A program made the position numbers and the translations under genes. A stretch of 64,000 nucleotides of DNA from Buddleja alternifolia (lineage: Eukaryota; Streptophyta; Magnoliopsida; Lamiales; Scrophulariaceae), in the NCBI GenBank assembly GCA_019426215.1, contig CM033402.1, positions 21,085,104 through 21,149,103 on the forward strand. The letters are read 5' to 3'. Below, piece after piece: positions 22,755-35,004 of the stretch. Every line of letters starts with the position of its first letter. The first letter of the stretch is position 1. A model generated the notes under the pieces. The model saw nothing but the letters and a program-made list of their open reading frames with translations. It was not told the DNA's origin and searched no databases.

Positions 22755-24628
22755 TCAAGTAGAACAGCAGGTTCTCTTCACATTGCCAGATGAATCAGCA
22801 ACGTTGATGGTGGTACCCTGACCAGGAAGTACAGTTGCTGCAGCAGCTTCTTGGGCTGCCAATGCCTTCTTGCTAACGATATGATATATTTCCGTCAAAA
22901 CTGTCTGAAAAGCCTTTTCAATGTTTAGTGCCTCAAGTGCTGATGTCTCAAGAAACGAGAGCCCTTCTTTCTCTGCCAATGTTTGACCATCCTGATCTGA
23001 AACTGCTCTCAGATGGTTGAGATCAGATTTGTTTCCAGCCATCATTATAACAATGTTAGAATCTGCATGATCTCTTAACTCTCGAAGCCATCTTTGGACA
23101 TTGTCAAAAGTTTGCTGTTTAGTTATGTCATAAACAAGGAGTGCGCCTACAGCTCCTCTGTAGTATGCACTTGTAATAGCTCGATACCTTTCTTGCCCCG
23201 CTGTGTCCCATATTTGGGCCTTCACCGTCTTTCCCTCTATCTATATCATATGCCACAGAAGAAAATATGATATCTCAGCAAACAGAAAATGTTCACGATC
23301 TTTAAGCAATAGTAAACAACAGGATTAAATAAATAAGGCCTAGTTTGCCTGTGGTTTCAATTTGAATTTTTATTATCATTTCCATTTGAAAATAAAAATA
23401 CACGATTTACACCATTCTCAAGTGAAAATACACGCATTTTCATTTTTACTATACATTCTCCAACAAATCCCAATTATTTTTAAATTTCACCTCACATGTC
23501 TCTCATTTCCCTTTTATCACTTTTTTTTCTCCCTGCCACCTTCTATCCCTTTTCTCTCACCCTCATATATATTCATATAATTTATATTTTTAACTAACTC
23601 AATCATTTCACACATCATTAATTTTCAGCCATTTTTAAAAACACAACGAAACATATCCACTTTTTTCATACAAAAACAAAAAAAAAAAAAGAAATCATTC
23701 CCACACATTTCAGTAAATGATGATTGAAAATGAAATGAGAACACATCCAAACAAAGCCCAAGTGACTATAGGCAACTTTTTTTCCCATTGAGTTTTCAAC
23801 TCCAGGAAGAAGTCTTTCAAGTGTGAATCCTATCACATAATTTGTTATCTTTTGATCACTCAATCCTTTAGGCATACTCGTTTAGATTCCCTTTTCCAGA
23901 AGAAAAGGAATATGTTTAGATATATACGCTAAGCAGTAAAAAATTTATATTGCAACCAAAAGCATTGTGTGTCATAGCATTTTGTATTAGGAGTAAAAGA
24001 TATGCTAAGGTCATCCCAGAATCTATCTCCATAACAAGCACTTAACTCTGCAGCAAAGCAACATTTTGGCATATCATTCACCTGAGTCAAAGCATTTTCG
24101 TCACAAACCTTATTCCTTCCAATTTTCTCTCAACACAAAACATGAACTACGTAAACACGTGAAGTAGTATAACAAAATTAAATCATAACCACGATCACAC
24201 AATTACCTTACAAAAACTAGCTAATTGGCTCGTCCATCAAAACCAGAACAACGCCGAAGCCCTTACTCTTTTGTGTGTCATTTTCACATTCAATATTGTT
24301 CTATAAACACAAATTTAAAGATGTAAAACTACTGTGCGCGAAATAAAGCATCAAAATGACGCGAAAATCACACACGATCCCTTATACAGAACAATCAAAT
24401 TCTGTAACCAAATTATACAAACAGTAGTTAGCAGATTAGACAGAAATAATACCAATTACTCACCTGAAGAGTTCTGGTGGCAAATTCAACTCCGATGGTG
24501 GATTTGGACTCCAAACAGAATTCATTTCGGGTAAAACGGGATAGAATGTTGGATTTCCCAACACCTGAATCACCGATCAACACGATCTTGAATAGATAAT
24601 CATATTCGTGATCCACTCTATTCGCCAT
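22755..24628 (-). CDS. RABA2/Rab11-type small GTPase, two coding exons
   Basis: 216 residues from exon 1 (24628-24464, 55 codons) and exon 2 (23240-22755). The intron has GT (complement of 24462-24463) and AG (complement of 23241-23242) borders in phase 0. It shows all Rab signatures: P-loop GDSGVGKS (19-26), switch I STIGVEF (43-49), WDTAGQE with the catalytic Gln71, NKSD (125-128), TSALEA (154-159) and the C-terminal Cys-Cys at 213-214 for geranylgeranylation. The FATRTLQ and [12 protein letters not shown] stretches match the RABA2 subgroup, which works at the trans-Golgi network/early endosome in secretion and cell-plate formation. An upstream in-frame GTG is not used; ATG gives the family N-terminus MANR. 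No lesion is seen, so I regard it as functional. Confidence 0.95.
23241..24463 (-). other. RABA2 intron 1 (coding-region intron)
   Basis: 1,223 bp, bounded by GTGAGT at the donor and a pyrimidine-containing stretch ending in ATATAG at the acceptor. It splits the protein between Gln55 and Ile56, just before the strand that leads into WDTAGQ. It contains a MITE (23336-23759). Confidence 0.9.
23336..23759. mobile_element. MITE inside the RABA2 intron
   Basis: The left end GGCCTAGTTTGCCTGTGG and the reverse-complemented right end GGGCTTTGTTTGGATGTG are imperfect inverted repeats (about 14 of 18 bases match), with AT-rich, ATTTTCATTT-like subterminal sequence on both sides. The ends resemble those of the MITE at 522-1225. 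No clean target duplication is visible. Confidence 0.5.
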
Positions 24629-24682
24629 CACTTTTATTGGTTTTTATAATCTCCTTTTCTCGTTTTCTACTCCCTCACGCAC

Positions 24683-24870
24683 CTATAGGAAACATAACAC
24701 CAGAAAAATCCGGATCGGAAACACATAGATCTAACTATTCAGATCCACAGATTAACACAAATCCATAGAAAGAATGACCTAGAAAATTCATACAGTCAAA
24801 TACATATACATATACATATACATCAAAAAAGAGAAGAATAGAAAACAAAATAAAGATTAACATGACATAC
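24683..24870 (-). other. Probable 5' UTR intron of RABA2
   Basis: On the minus strand CTTTACG is followed by GTATGT at 24870, and a pyrimidine-rich stretch ends in CCTATAG at 24683, 55 bp upstream of the ATG. This fits a 188 bp leader intron. There is no transcript evidence. Confidence 0.5.
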
Positions 24871-25031
24871 CGTAAAGGAGAGATCTTGATTGCGAAAATG
24901 TTTTCTCAAAAAAACAACGTAGAAAATGAAATGGGTAATGGAAATGGAAATGAAAACGAAGGAAATGTATTTGATTTGATACGAAGTTTGAAACGGCCAA
25001 TAAGAGTGGGTAACGACGGAACCGCTGTGTA

Positions 25032-25039
25032 CTTTTATA
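25032..25039 (-). promoter_or_regulatory. Probable TATA box of RABA2
   Basis: The minus strand reads TATAAAAG with an adjoining upstream TGACGT, an ACGT-core element bound by bZIP factors. It lies about 160 bp upstream of the proposed leader-intron donor. Confidence 0.45.
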
Positions 25040-25437
25040 CGTCAGTTTTCTTTTTCTTTTTAAGGGAAAAAAATGGGAATTATTTTGTGCGGCAAAAAGT
25101 GGTGAGATGGAGAATCTTGAGTTAAATAATGGGGATCCTGACAATAAATGAGGGGTAAGTGGCGTCAATGGTGGGGAGTTTTTGTAACCAAAAAATAAAA
25201 AAATAAAACAATGGTGGGGAGTTTTGAGTTTTGACAAAACATTTTGTAAGATTTTGGCAGTGGCAGGTCGGTGCCAGGTTGGGATTATGGGAATGTTAGT
25301 GACAACCATGTATATTTTGACAATTATGTGAGAGAATCTTTTTTCCAAATTCAATTAATCACCTTGCAATTTAAATTACATGTTGTAATTGATAATTCTT
25401 TTCTATACAAAGTTATGTACAGTTCGTGTCAGTTTTG

Positions 25438-26402
25438 ATCATTCTTGTAGCGCCATTCTATATGCTTGCCTCCATTGACAATGGGATTATGGAAGTCCCA
25501 TGGCCTCACATCGTAGATCAATCGAGTGCGAGAGAATTGTGTCATTAACCATCTCTATATCATGATTATCATATGAGTATAAGTTCTTCAGTAACGTATC
25601 CTGATCGAGTGAGAGTTATGAAATATATTAAACTCACATGACGCGATACTGTGCAATCATTCATAGTAAGATGAAATAACCAAAATACACTCCGTGTTCC
25701 ATATGATTTAGTTTATCTGCTTTCGCAAAAAACTTATCATTTCACTTACATATGATCGCACATGATGTATTCTCGTTTACTGTCGAGATAGTAAATCCCT
25801 TCTTGGCAGTCACCTCACAATTGTTACTTGCCCATTGGGATAGTACTTCGACGTCGGCCCAACTAAAGGGTGAATCGTGTCTAACTAATTTAATAACATA
25901 TCCAACATCACAATCAAATAGATTGTGATCCCTCAGGTCTAAGGCTCACGCATACTATGATGATCAGTAATCCAATCATTGACATTCATTGAGTAAATGC
26001 CCAAGTGATCGGATTACTATAAGTCGTGTTCGACTATCAATTTTATTAATATATCTATGGCATAAGCTCCCACTATCTCATAGTGTCTGACTGACACTCC
26101 TTGTCAGAACATTATGTCTTTAATTTACAAGTAGAATCATAATGCCCAATTATGATTTTTCGACTTGTGAACTCTTTTGAGTGTTCAAGTATCAAACTCT
26201 TCCAATACTCATCTCCTTATCCCATAAGGAGTGGAAGGTTTGTCTTGATACAATAGACTATTTGTTTAAGATTTATTAATGCCATTAAGATTTATATGAA
26301 CAAAATATAAATGTCTTTCTATAAATAGATAAATGATTTTTGCAATATAAAATAGTGCCCTATGCAATCTATCTCTTCGTTGGCATCGAGGTCGCACATC
26401 TA
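25438..26402 (-). repeat. Truncated copia LTR (3' half, same superfamily as 26560-60742)
   Basis: It shares the ordered words AGGTCTAAGGCTCACGCATACTA, CATTGAC, GTCTGACTGACACTCCTTGTCAGA and TTGGCATCGAGG with the other LTRs in this window, and ends at CTAACA near 26402. Its first several hundred bases are missing, and neither a polypurine tract nor a partner follows. Confidence 0.7.
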
Positions 26403-26559
26403 ACACAAACTTCTAGGCGGTGCGCCCAGTGCACTCGCACGGTCGGCGCACAGACTGGGTATGTGCATGCCCAAATTGTGCGCTTGCACATTGCTCTATG
26501 CACGTCCAGTGTGCGTGACGTGCATCTAGCGCACTCGCACCGCTGGGCGGCAACAGGTT
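26403..26559. other. GC-rich palindromic stretch between two LTRs
   Basis: Rich in GTGCGC, GTGCAC and GCGCAC words, unlike the AT-rich surroundings. It resembles the GC-rich leader hairpin zone of the copia at 35020-35150 and may be leader debris of the truncated element. Confidence 0.4.
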
Positions 26560-27568
26560 TCGACGGGTAAGAATTGTGCATATATAAACACAGCTGAAAT
26601 AATTTAATCGATTCCCAATCCTCAATCATCAATTTGTTGTTTACGTTGATTTTTAATAAAAAGAAGATGACGAAATTTGTCTACATCTTGTAGTGTTTCA
26701 AATAATTCTCACACTTCACAAATGGTCTAATTATCCTGTCTCTAGATCATCACGCAGGAACAGACTTTTGAAAATCTCCTTCTCCATCTCCCATAAGTGG
26801 CTAGCAGATAGGAAATGAACTTTTCTTTTTGTCTTGTATTTCTAGAGAGGCTAGAATGATTATTACATTGTGTTGTCCACTAGACCTTGTTTTTGAGAAC
26901 TAAATAAATACTACAACTTAAGCCGAACTTGCACACGCTTAATAACCAGTGAATGCCTCTTGTGGGCTAACCTGATCTTGTCAACTCAGTCCACTTAATT
27001 TAATCATATTTAATCTAATTAAATATGTATTAATTAAATTACTATTCCATTTAAATATTTAATTAACCTAGTCAATTAAGTATTTAAACTAATTACTTTA
27101 ATTTACCATTGTTTAATTGATTGAACAACTAATTAAATTAATTCGTCCAGTTAATTAATTAGTCCTTCTAAAGGACAAATTACCAAAGTTCCCTCCAAAT
27201 ACAAAACATGATTTTCATCCTATTCCTATATAGCGCGACTCTCTAGATTTGTCTTGATTGATAATGAACGGATACCAAAGAATGTGGGTGACACCTAGCC
27301 AGCACCATGACCCCACATTATAAACCAACCGAGTACAAAATGACTATGTCAATACAAACCTCTAGATTATGATTACCATGAGTATAAGCTCATCACTGAT
27401 GTACCTCGATCGAGTGAAAGTCATAGAATATGTCAAACTCATAGAACTCGATGCTATGCTGGAATCATATTAACATTATATTACCGAACTACCCTTTGTG
27501 TCAAACACGAGTTAGTTCATCAACTTTGGCCAGAGACTTTCAATCTCATTTACCTATGATCACATAGG
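26560..27568 (-). repeat. Outer copia left LTR, first part
   Basis: It aligns with 59150-60120, including the GACTTTTGAAAATCTC, CTAGAGAGGCTAGAATGATT and ACTTTCAATCTCATTTACC words. It breaks at 27568, where the younger copia entered; the LTR resumes at 37140. Confidence 0.8.
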
Positions 27569-29680
27569 TGTTGTGAATCCTAGTTCATGCGCAGCGGAAA
27601 TGTAAATACATATCCGGATTCACAATCGGATCACTTTTGGGTTTTAATGATTTTATAATTTCAAAAATTAACAAGATGATGAAATATTTCATCTTTTTCA
27701 CGAACCTTTTGATTTGATTAATGACACGATCTTCCAGGTAGCAGCAATTCGAAAATCCTGCCTCTAGATATCACGACGAAACGAACTTTGAAGAAAAGTC
27801 CACCACCCTTTGAACTACTATGGCCGACGGCTTGCTAGGGGAGGAGAGAGAGATTTTTCTCTTCTTCTTTCTTTGCTGTCAAGTTTAATGTTAGAGTTAG
27901 ATTTTGACTGAACTAGTGTTATGTATTTATAAGTAGTGATGGGCGTGGAATTAACTAATTCTTTGAGCCCATTCAACTCCTCAAATAGACGCCTACCACA
28001 CGCCCCTCTCATCCTTATTGGGCTAAGTTGACTTTCGACTTAGAGGGTGTTTGGCTAAGCTTATCCAAAATATCTTATAAGCTCCTACATCTTATAAGAT
28101 GTTTTAGGAGCTTATAAGATGTAACATCTTATAAAATGTTTAAAAAAAGGTGGGGTTGGGTTACTTTTTTAAAAACAGCTTATAAGATCCAAACATCTTA
28201 TTTTTTAGTCTTATAAGCTATTTTTTTAAAAAAAATTACCAAACAAATTTATAGAACTTATAAGCTCTAAAACATCTTATGAGAAGTTTAGAGGAGCTTA
28301 TAAGCTCTAAAACATCTTATAAGCTTTAAAATATCTTATAAGATGTTTAGAGGAGCTTATAAGCTTAGCCAAACACCCTCTTAGTCCAATTATTAATTAG
28401 GTCCAACATATTTTAATCCAATTAAAATATAATACTAATTAATAATCATCTAAATTAAATAATCTAATTATTTAATAAAAGGATGAGTATAATAAATAAG
28501 TCTATTTATTTATTATAATTAATTTATTTTCATTAATCTAATTAATCAAATAAATTAATGCGCTCATAATAAATACATATAATTATTTATTATTAATTTA
28601 TTTCCATTAATTCAATTAATCAAATAAATTAATTTGCTCATCAAATAGCAAATTACCTAATTTATGTTTTTAACAACGAAAGAATTTTCTTCGCTCAATT
28701 CCTTTGAAGCGCGACTCTCTAGGTTTGTTTTAATTGGCATTGGGAGTAAACCAAGGATGTGAGTGTCACTAAGCCACTCACATGGACTCAGATCGAAACC
28801 CAATTGAAATGAATAGATCAATACGAACTTTTAGGTCACAAACACCATGTGAGTATAAGCCCTTCACTGTAACATCTCGATCAAGTGAGAGTCATCGTTT
28901 ATGTCAAACTCACGAGACTCGATGCCGTGCTTCAGGGAATCATAGTAAGATGAAATTACTGAACCAACCTTATGTACTATACATAAGTTAGTTCTCCTGA
29001 TTTGGCCAAAGACTTATAATTTCATTTACCGACGATTGCACAGGACATTGACTCGTTACTACCTAAGACAGTGAATCCTCCATTAGCAATCAAAGAACAA
29101 TTGTCACTTGTCCTTTTGAACCGCACTTCGAGGTTGATCCCACCAAAGGGTAAAATGGATCTAACTACTCTAATAACTCGTTCAGTGTCACAAGTCCAAT
29201 CTTCGTGAATCCTCGGGTCTAAGGTTCACGTACACTACCGTGATCAGTAAATCAATCATTGACAGTCAAAGAGTAATTACCCATGTGATTGAATTACGGA
29301 GAGCCGTGTTCGAATATATCAATTCCATTGATGTATTTATGAGCAAGCTCCTACCAACCAAAGTGATCGACTGACACTCCTTGTCAAAGCTTGCATTATA
29401 TAAGTCTGGTCTTAATGCCCAATTGAGACTCATCGACTTGCAAACTCTAGTTTAAGTAAACAAGGAACCAATACTTCTAGTGTCCATCTCCTCTAACCAA
29501 TGAGGAGTAGAAGCTCCCTCTTGATTACATGGGACTTATTTGTTCAATACTTATATTAATACCATTAAGATTGATATGAACAAAACAATGCCTTTATTAA
29601 AGAATAAGAGTTTGTACAACATAAAAGTAAATGCCCTATTAATCTAATTCCTCTATGCCATGGAGGGCATAATCCTAACA
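27569..29680 (-). repeat. Left (3') LTR of the inner copia
   Basis: 2,112 bp including a 338 bp MITE and its duplication; about 1,771 bp without, matching the 1,747 bp right LTR. It is followed by ATCTCCTTCTTGC, the complement of the polypurine tract. Confidence 0.9.
28043..28380. mobile_element. Tourist-like MITE with perfect inverted repeats and TTA duplication
   Basis: The ends GAGGGTGTTTGGCTAAGC match perfectly over 22 bp in inverse, and TTA flanks both sides (28040-28042, 28381-28383), as for PIF/Harbinger elements. The inside repeats ATCTTATAAG and GAGCTTATAAGC palindromes many times. The right LTR of the host copia lacks it and so gives the empty site. Confidence 0.93.
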
Positions 29681-29809
29681 ATCTCCTTCTTGCACTCAAT
29701 GTCAATCGCTATGGTATCTAATACCCATCTTCTCAAGATGTCGTTCTAGCACCGCCTGTGATAGTGGCTTGGTCAGTGGGTTAGCAACGTTATTTGCTGC
29801 ATCTATTCT

Positions 29810-31356
29810 CTACACGGCAATGTCGTTTATTCCAGCGATCTCTCTAATGATGTGGTATCTTTTCTCAATGTGTTTGGATTTATTGTAAGACCTGGGTTCA
29901 TTAGCTTGCGCGATGGCTCCATTGTTGTCACAGAAAAGTGGCAACGAGAGTTCCATGCTAGGAACCACTTGAAGTTCAGTTACAAACTTCTTTATCCAAA
30001 TGGCCTCTTTGGCCGCCTCTGAGGCAGCCACGTACTCAGCTTTGGTGGTTGAGTCAGCCATCATGCTTTGCTTGGAACTTTTCCAAGTCACTGATCCACC
30101 GTTTAAAGTGAATACAAACCCCGAGGTGGACTTGCAGTCATCGACATCAGACTGAAAGTCAGAATCAGGATAACCTTCCACCTTTAGTTCCCCATCTCCA
30201 TATGTCAAACACATATTCTTAGTTCTTCTCAAGTACTTGAGGATACACATCGCAGCAATCCAATGCTTTTCCCCTGGGTTAGCTTGAAACCTACTTACCA
30301 CGCTCACAGCATAGGCAATATCTGGTCTTGTGCATAACATAGCGTACATAAGATTTCCTACTACTGATGCATAGGGGATTCCACTCATTCTCTTACGATC
30401 ATGCTTACTTTGAGGACTCATCGATTTAGAGAGATGGAGTCCATGTCTTATGGGCAAGAGGCCTGTTTTAGAATCTTCCATTCCAAATCTTTGTAGAACC
30501 TTTCCAAATAGAGGGCTTGGGAAAGACCCATTTTCCTATTCGCTCTATCCATGAAGATGCGAATTCCAAGGATATAGGTCGCTTCTCTTAAGTCTTTCAT
30601 GGAGAACGTGCTTGAGAGCCACATTTTGACCGAAGTCAATAGGCCTATATCATTACCAATTAGTAAAATGTCTACTACATATAGGACCAAAAATGAGATT
30701 TTACTCCCACTGGATTTCCTGTAAACTCATGGTTTATCCTCGTTCTTGATAAAGCCATAGTACCAAACTTCTTCATCAAAATGAAGATTCCAGCTCCCCG
30801 ATGCTTGTTTAAGTTCATAAATTGATCTATTCAATTTATACACCTTATGAGAATCTTTATTGGACACTAAACCTTTGGGTTGTTCCATATAAATGTCCTC
30901 CTCGGGGTATCCATTCAAGAATGCGATCTTCATGTCCTTCTGTCAAATTTCATAGTCTAGGTGTGTGGCTATTGCGATCTTCACGTCCAACGGGAGAGAA
31001 GGTTTCCTCATATTCAATAACTTATTTTTGACTATACCCTTTCGCCACAAGCCTAGCTTTAAAAGTATCGACCTTGCCATCTAAACCAATCTTTCTCTTA
31101 TAGATCCATTTGCATCCTAATGGTGCAAACCCCTAGGGTGATCCACTAGAGTCCAAACTAAGTTTGAGTACATCGAATCCATCTCTGTCTTCATAGCCTC
31201 GAGCCATTTCTCAGAATCTATATCCTCCATCGCATGCTCAAAAGTAGAGGGATCATCTTCATAGTTTTCTTCTGCTACGACATACAAATTATGCTCTCTA
31301 TGTAGTAGATAAAAATATCTAGATACTCTACTCGATCTACACGACGGTGGTTGCAT
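29810..31356 (-). pseudogene. Inner copia reverse transcriptase and RNase H remains
   Basis: Fragments in several frames: an RT start (WLEAMKTEMDSMYSN), a FLNGYPEEDIYMEQPKG motif, a LKQASGSWN motif, an active-site region reading YVVD instead of YVDD, then a long RNase H piece (YASVVGNLMYAMLCTRPDI, KSTSGFVFTLNGGSVTWKS, ADSTTKAEYVAASEAAKEA, FCDNNGAIAQ). Stops near 30724 and frameshifts separate them. The altered active site and breaks make it inactive. Confidence 0.9.
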
Positions 31357-31366
31357 TTGGTTAGGT

Positions 31367-32675
31367 TCATTTTGAGTCTCTTGAATAGTGGTCTAACGTG
31401 ATTTCCTTTTGTTCTTCCAGAACAATCTTTCTTCCTGCACCACCTTCTCGAACGAACTCGTCTTCGAGAAAGTATGGATTTAGAGCCACAATGACTCTTT
31501 GATCATCGTGCAGGTAGAAGAAGTATCCCATAGAATCTTCTGGGAAACCAACGAATCGACCTTTTAAAGATCTATCTTCCAATTTCTCCATCTTTGTCTC
31601 TTTCTCATAGACTGGACAATTCCATATCCTAATGTGTTTAAGACTAGGCATCTTCCCCACTCTATATCTGATAAGGAGTTTTAGGAACAGACCTAGATGG
31701 ACACCTGTTCAAGATGTGGGCTGCTGTGAGCAATGCATGGCCCCACAACGACATGGGAAGATCCGTGCAGCTGAGCATCGATCGAACCATATCCAATAGT
31801 GTTCTATTTTGTCGCTCGGCTACCTTAATGAGTTTTGGAGTTACTGGAGGAGTTAATTATAATACAATTTTATGTTCAATTAAGAACTCACCAAATTCGG
31901 CACTCATATATTCTCCACTATGATCAGATCGTAGTGTTTTGATACGTTCGCCAGTTTGATTTTTAACCAAAGACTTGAATTCTTTGAACCATTCAATAGA
32001 TTCAGACTTATGATTCATTAGGTGTATGAGACCATACCTAGAGTGGTCATTAGTAAATGTAATGAAGTATTAAAAACTTCCAAGAGCTATTTCCCTTAAA
32101 GGCCCGCAAACATCAGTATGTATTAATCCAAGGACTTCATTGACTCTTTGAAAATGCCCTGTGAGAGGTGACCTAGTCAATTTGCCTTTGAGACAAGACT
32201 CGCAAGTAGGGAGTGGGTCCGATCCAAATGTGCTCATTAGCCCATTTTTCTCAAGTTCGCGAATCTTGTATTCTTCGGCATGACCTAGTCTCAAGTGCCA
32301 GATGAGTCTTTGGTTTGTCTCAGACATACCTCGTTTCTTGGTGATTGTACTTACAATACATCTATTTTGGACATGTAAGTAATATAAACCATTTACTAAA
32401 GATGCAGAGCCAACAAACTTATTTCTAAAATAAATATTGTAAACATTGTTCAAAAATCGGAAATCGTATCCAAGTCTAACTAATACGGGAATAGAACAAA
32501 TGTTTTTGAGCCCATTGGGAAAAACAGGGCAATTATCCAAAACTAGTAAATGTCCAGTAGATAAAAGTAAAGAAGTAGATCTTATGTGGGTAGTTGTTAC
32601 ACTATGTCCACTGCTTACATGGATCATTACTTCTTGCTCCTTGAGCCTCCTACTTCTTTCCAGATCCTGTTTCAA
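31367..32675 (-). pseudogene. Inner copia GAG-pre-integrase and integrase remains
   Basis: It contains LIWHLRLGHAEEYKI and CESCLKGKLTRSPL (the zinc-binding HHCC module) and LIHTDVCGPL; a stop at 32070-32072 then interrupts the core. Further motifs continue in pieces (SDHSGEYMS, LNRCPSRSV, then GRFVGFPEDSMGYFFY). Several in-frame stops are present. Confidence 0.88.
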
Positions 32676-32691
32676 AACATAGACATGAGCG

Positions 32692-33591
32692 CTAGTTCAT
32701 TACTCCAGAATCCATGAAATGGAGAATACAATTAGTTTCTATAACATAAAGTTCCATACCCGCGGCCGTATCAGCCTTTAGCTTTGGGCAATCACGCTTC
32801 CAGTGACCAGCCTCTTTGCTGTAAAGGTAGATATTTGTCTTCTTCGGCCCATGCCCTTTGTACTTTCTAGAAGCTTTTCCTTTTCCTATGTTTCCTTTGG
32901 CCTTCAGTGCTCCCTTCTTTTTCTTGCACCTCTTTCTTTTATTAGAACTCGAAGTCCCTCTAAAGGTCAAGATGGCTAGAGCAGACTCTTTTCTCTTTGG
33001 TTTCATTTGGCCCTCTACACTAATCAATTTGTTTATCAGCCCAGTCAATGTACATTCGATTTCATTCATGTTAAAGTTCACAATGAACTGGGAAAAAAAG
33101 CTAGGGAGTGATTGTAGGATGAGATCAATTTGAAGGTAGACATCTATGAAAAAATCGAGAGCTTCCAATCTCTCAATCATTGAAATCATTTTGAGTAAAT
33201 GGTCTCCCACCTTCTCTCATTCTCCCATCCTTGCTTTGAAGAGCTCTCTCGATATCTTAGGTCGAGCAGTCCTACTGTGCTCCCCATAAAGCTCCTTGAG
33301 ATGCATCATGATCGACCTCGAGTCATCCATATTCTCGTGGGATCTTTGCAGTTCATTATTCATGGAGCCGAGCATATAACCCTTCACACTAATGTCATCT
33401 TTACACCAAGTGTTATATGTTTCACGTTCATTGTCCTCATTTTCAGCTGGGGCCGCGGGTTTAACAGCTTCGAGTACATAGCTAAGGAACTCTAAACTTA
33501 GGACAATCCTCAAATTTTTGAGCCAGTCAGTATAATTTGGTCCAGTGAGGACATTTTACTGAAGCAATGTTGAAAGAGGGTTGTTAATCAT
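32692..33591 (-). pseudogene. Inner copia gag and protease remains
   Basis: The likely gag ATG is at 33589-33591; the frame meets a TAA at 33556-33558 after only 11 codons, and a frameshift follows near 33210. The capsid-like part (KGYMLGSMNNELQRSHE, ARMGE, then GDHLLKMISMIERL) and a Lys-rich region are readable. The zinc knuckle has lost its first two Cys (now Tyr), leaving GHWKRDCP, and the protease active site is reduced to a Met-Asp-Ser-Gly. Confidence 0.88.
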
Positions 33592-33782
33592 TTTCAGAGA
33601 GAAAATAAAATAACTGTAGAGAATAAAGAAATATTCAATTAGGTTATTATGTTGTACACCAAGTAAAATTAGACAGGACTTTGAATTTTCACTTGGCTCC
33701 GACTACATTTTTAGAATCATTGCACTCCCACTGCAATATCCGAAAATCTCGTTGGAAAGACATCATAGTGAGTGATTGAGTT

Positions 33783-34117
33783 CTTTAATAAAGTCGGTGA
33801 GTTGCAACCCTTTAACGATATATGGCTCACTAATTTTATTAAAGTGTCAATCCTTGATAGCATCGTCTAACATGCGATTCAATCATTAATTGGGCTCATA
33901 GATCACATGACCGCAACCCTTTAACGATATATAGGTTGTGATCTGTCTGAACTTGGGCCCATCAACTTCCAATCAATCTAACAATTGAATTCCACTATGC
34001 AACCCTCCGTCGATATATGGTGTGAAATTTGTTTCGATTTATGGCATCTAATGCACTTAGAGATTTTAAATAAATGTCGCAATGCATAACCCCCATTACT
34101 GGGAAGAAATTATGCAT
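33783..34117 (-). other. Tandem hairpins with a shared loop motif in the copia leader
   Basis: Three units share ACCCTTTAACGATATATGG or a close variant (33805-33825, 33914-33934, 34000-34020), 109 and 86 bp apart. Each is enclosed by a different stem: GTGAG/CTCAC (33797-33801, 33826-33830) extended by a 10 bp stem CTTTAATAAA (33783-33792, 33835-33844); AGATCACA/TGTGATCT (33900-33907, 33937-33944); AATTCCAC/GTGAAATT (33988-33995, 34022-34029). A fourth hairpin ATGCATAA/TTATGCAT follows (34082-34089, 34110-34117). The array lies about 200-530 nt before the gag ATG in the RNA. The outer copia has the same array at 53550-53790. Confidence 0.7.
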
Positions 34118-34502
34118 ATTGCCATTAATTTAATTTCTCCTAAGTTTGATGGAGAGCCAGGACATCCAACTTCCTTTTAATCTAAATTCAGTATTTTCAT
34201 CCAATGGGAGAATTTGAGTTTAATTGGTCTCACTTTACACATTATCCATTTATAGCTTGCATACATGGATTATAAAATAGAAAATGCCTAACAATTCTTT
34301 CACACACGCTTTCCATGGACTTATCTAGATTGAGTCAAGCCAATGTCTCAATAGAAGGTTAGGGGAACTATAAGATCTAACCTATGTCTAACTTTGAGGT
34401 CTCCCAGCTCCAAGCAAATCTTCTTCCAAAGAGGTCTTATTCTAATTACATAGAAAAAAATGCATCCTATACATATTTCTATAAAAATTAAAAATACAAA
34501 CT

Positions 34503-34513
34503 GGGGGGGGGGG
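34503..34513. repeat. Poly-G run in the inner copia leader
   Basis: Eleven G residues; the related leader at 54256 has a shorter run at the same place. Confidence 0.85.
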
Positions 34514-35004
34514 CACTAAATACCCGATACAACCCAAAAAAGAAAACCCATAAGTAAAACTAGTCCATGAAGGCATTCCACAATATATACATCAAAAGAT
34601 TATAAAAGATAGCTAATACATTGGAGTTCTTTAAAAAAGAATTAAATTAAAATCCAATTTTAATTAAGTGTGGTTTGAAATTAATTGAATTAATTTAAAT
34701 CCAATTTTATAAATTAATTCATCTCTAATCCTATTTGATAATAAATCCAATTTAGTCTCAAAGAATCAATTCCCAATTGATTGACAAACAATTAATTCAA
34801 AAAATTTCTTTGTATTAGGATTAATTTTAATTTTAAATCCAATTTAAAATTAGGCATAAAACTAATTTCAAAAATTATTTTATTCCTTAATTAATTTTAA
34901 AACCATTTAAAAATAAATATTTGATTTAATTTTAAAAATTGGGTTGACCCGTGGGTCAAATCCATGGGTAAAAACCATGGTCAGAGTTTAAAAAAAATAA
35001 AATT

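Noticed and set aside
24857..25354. 165-codon minus-strand ORF upstream of RABA2
   Set aside because: It spans the proposed TATA box and first leader exon, is Phe/His/Pro-rich and has no domain; it is promoter and leader sequence.
26340..26632. ORFs across a Cys-rich looking stretch
   Set aside because: Cys, His and Arg content comes from GTGCGC/GTGCAC repeats in three frames; no zinc-finger spacing.
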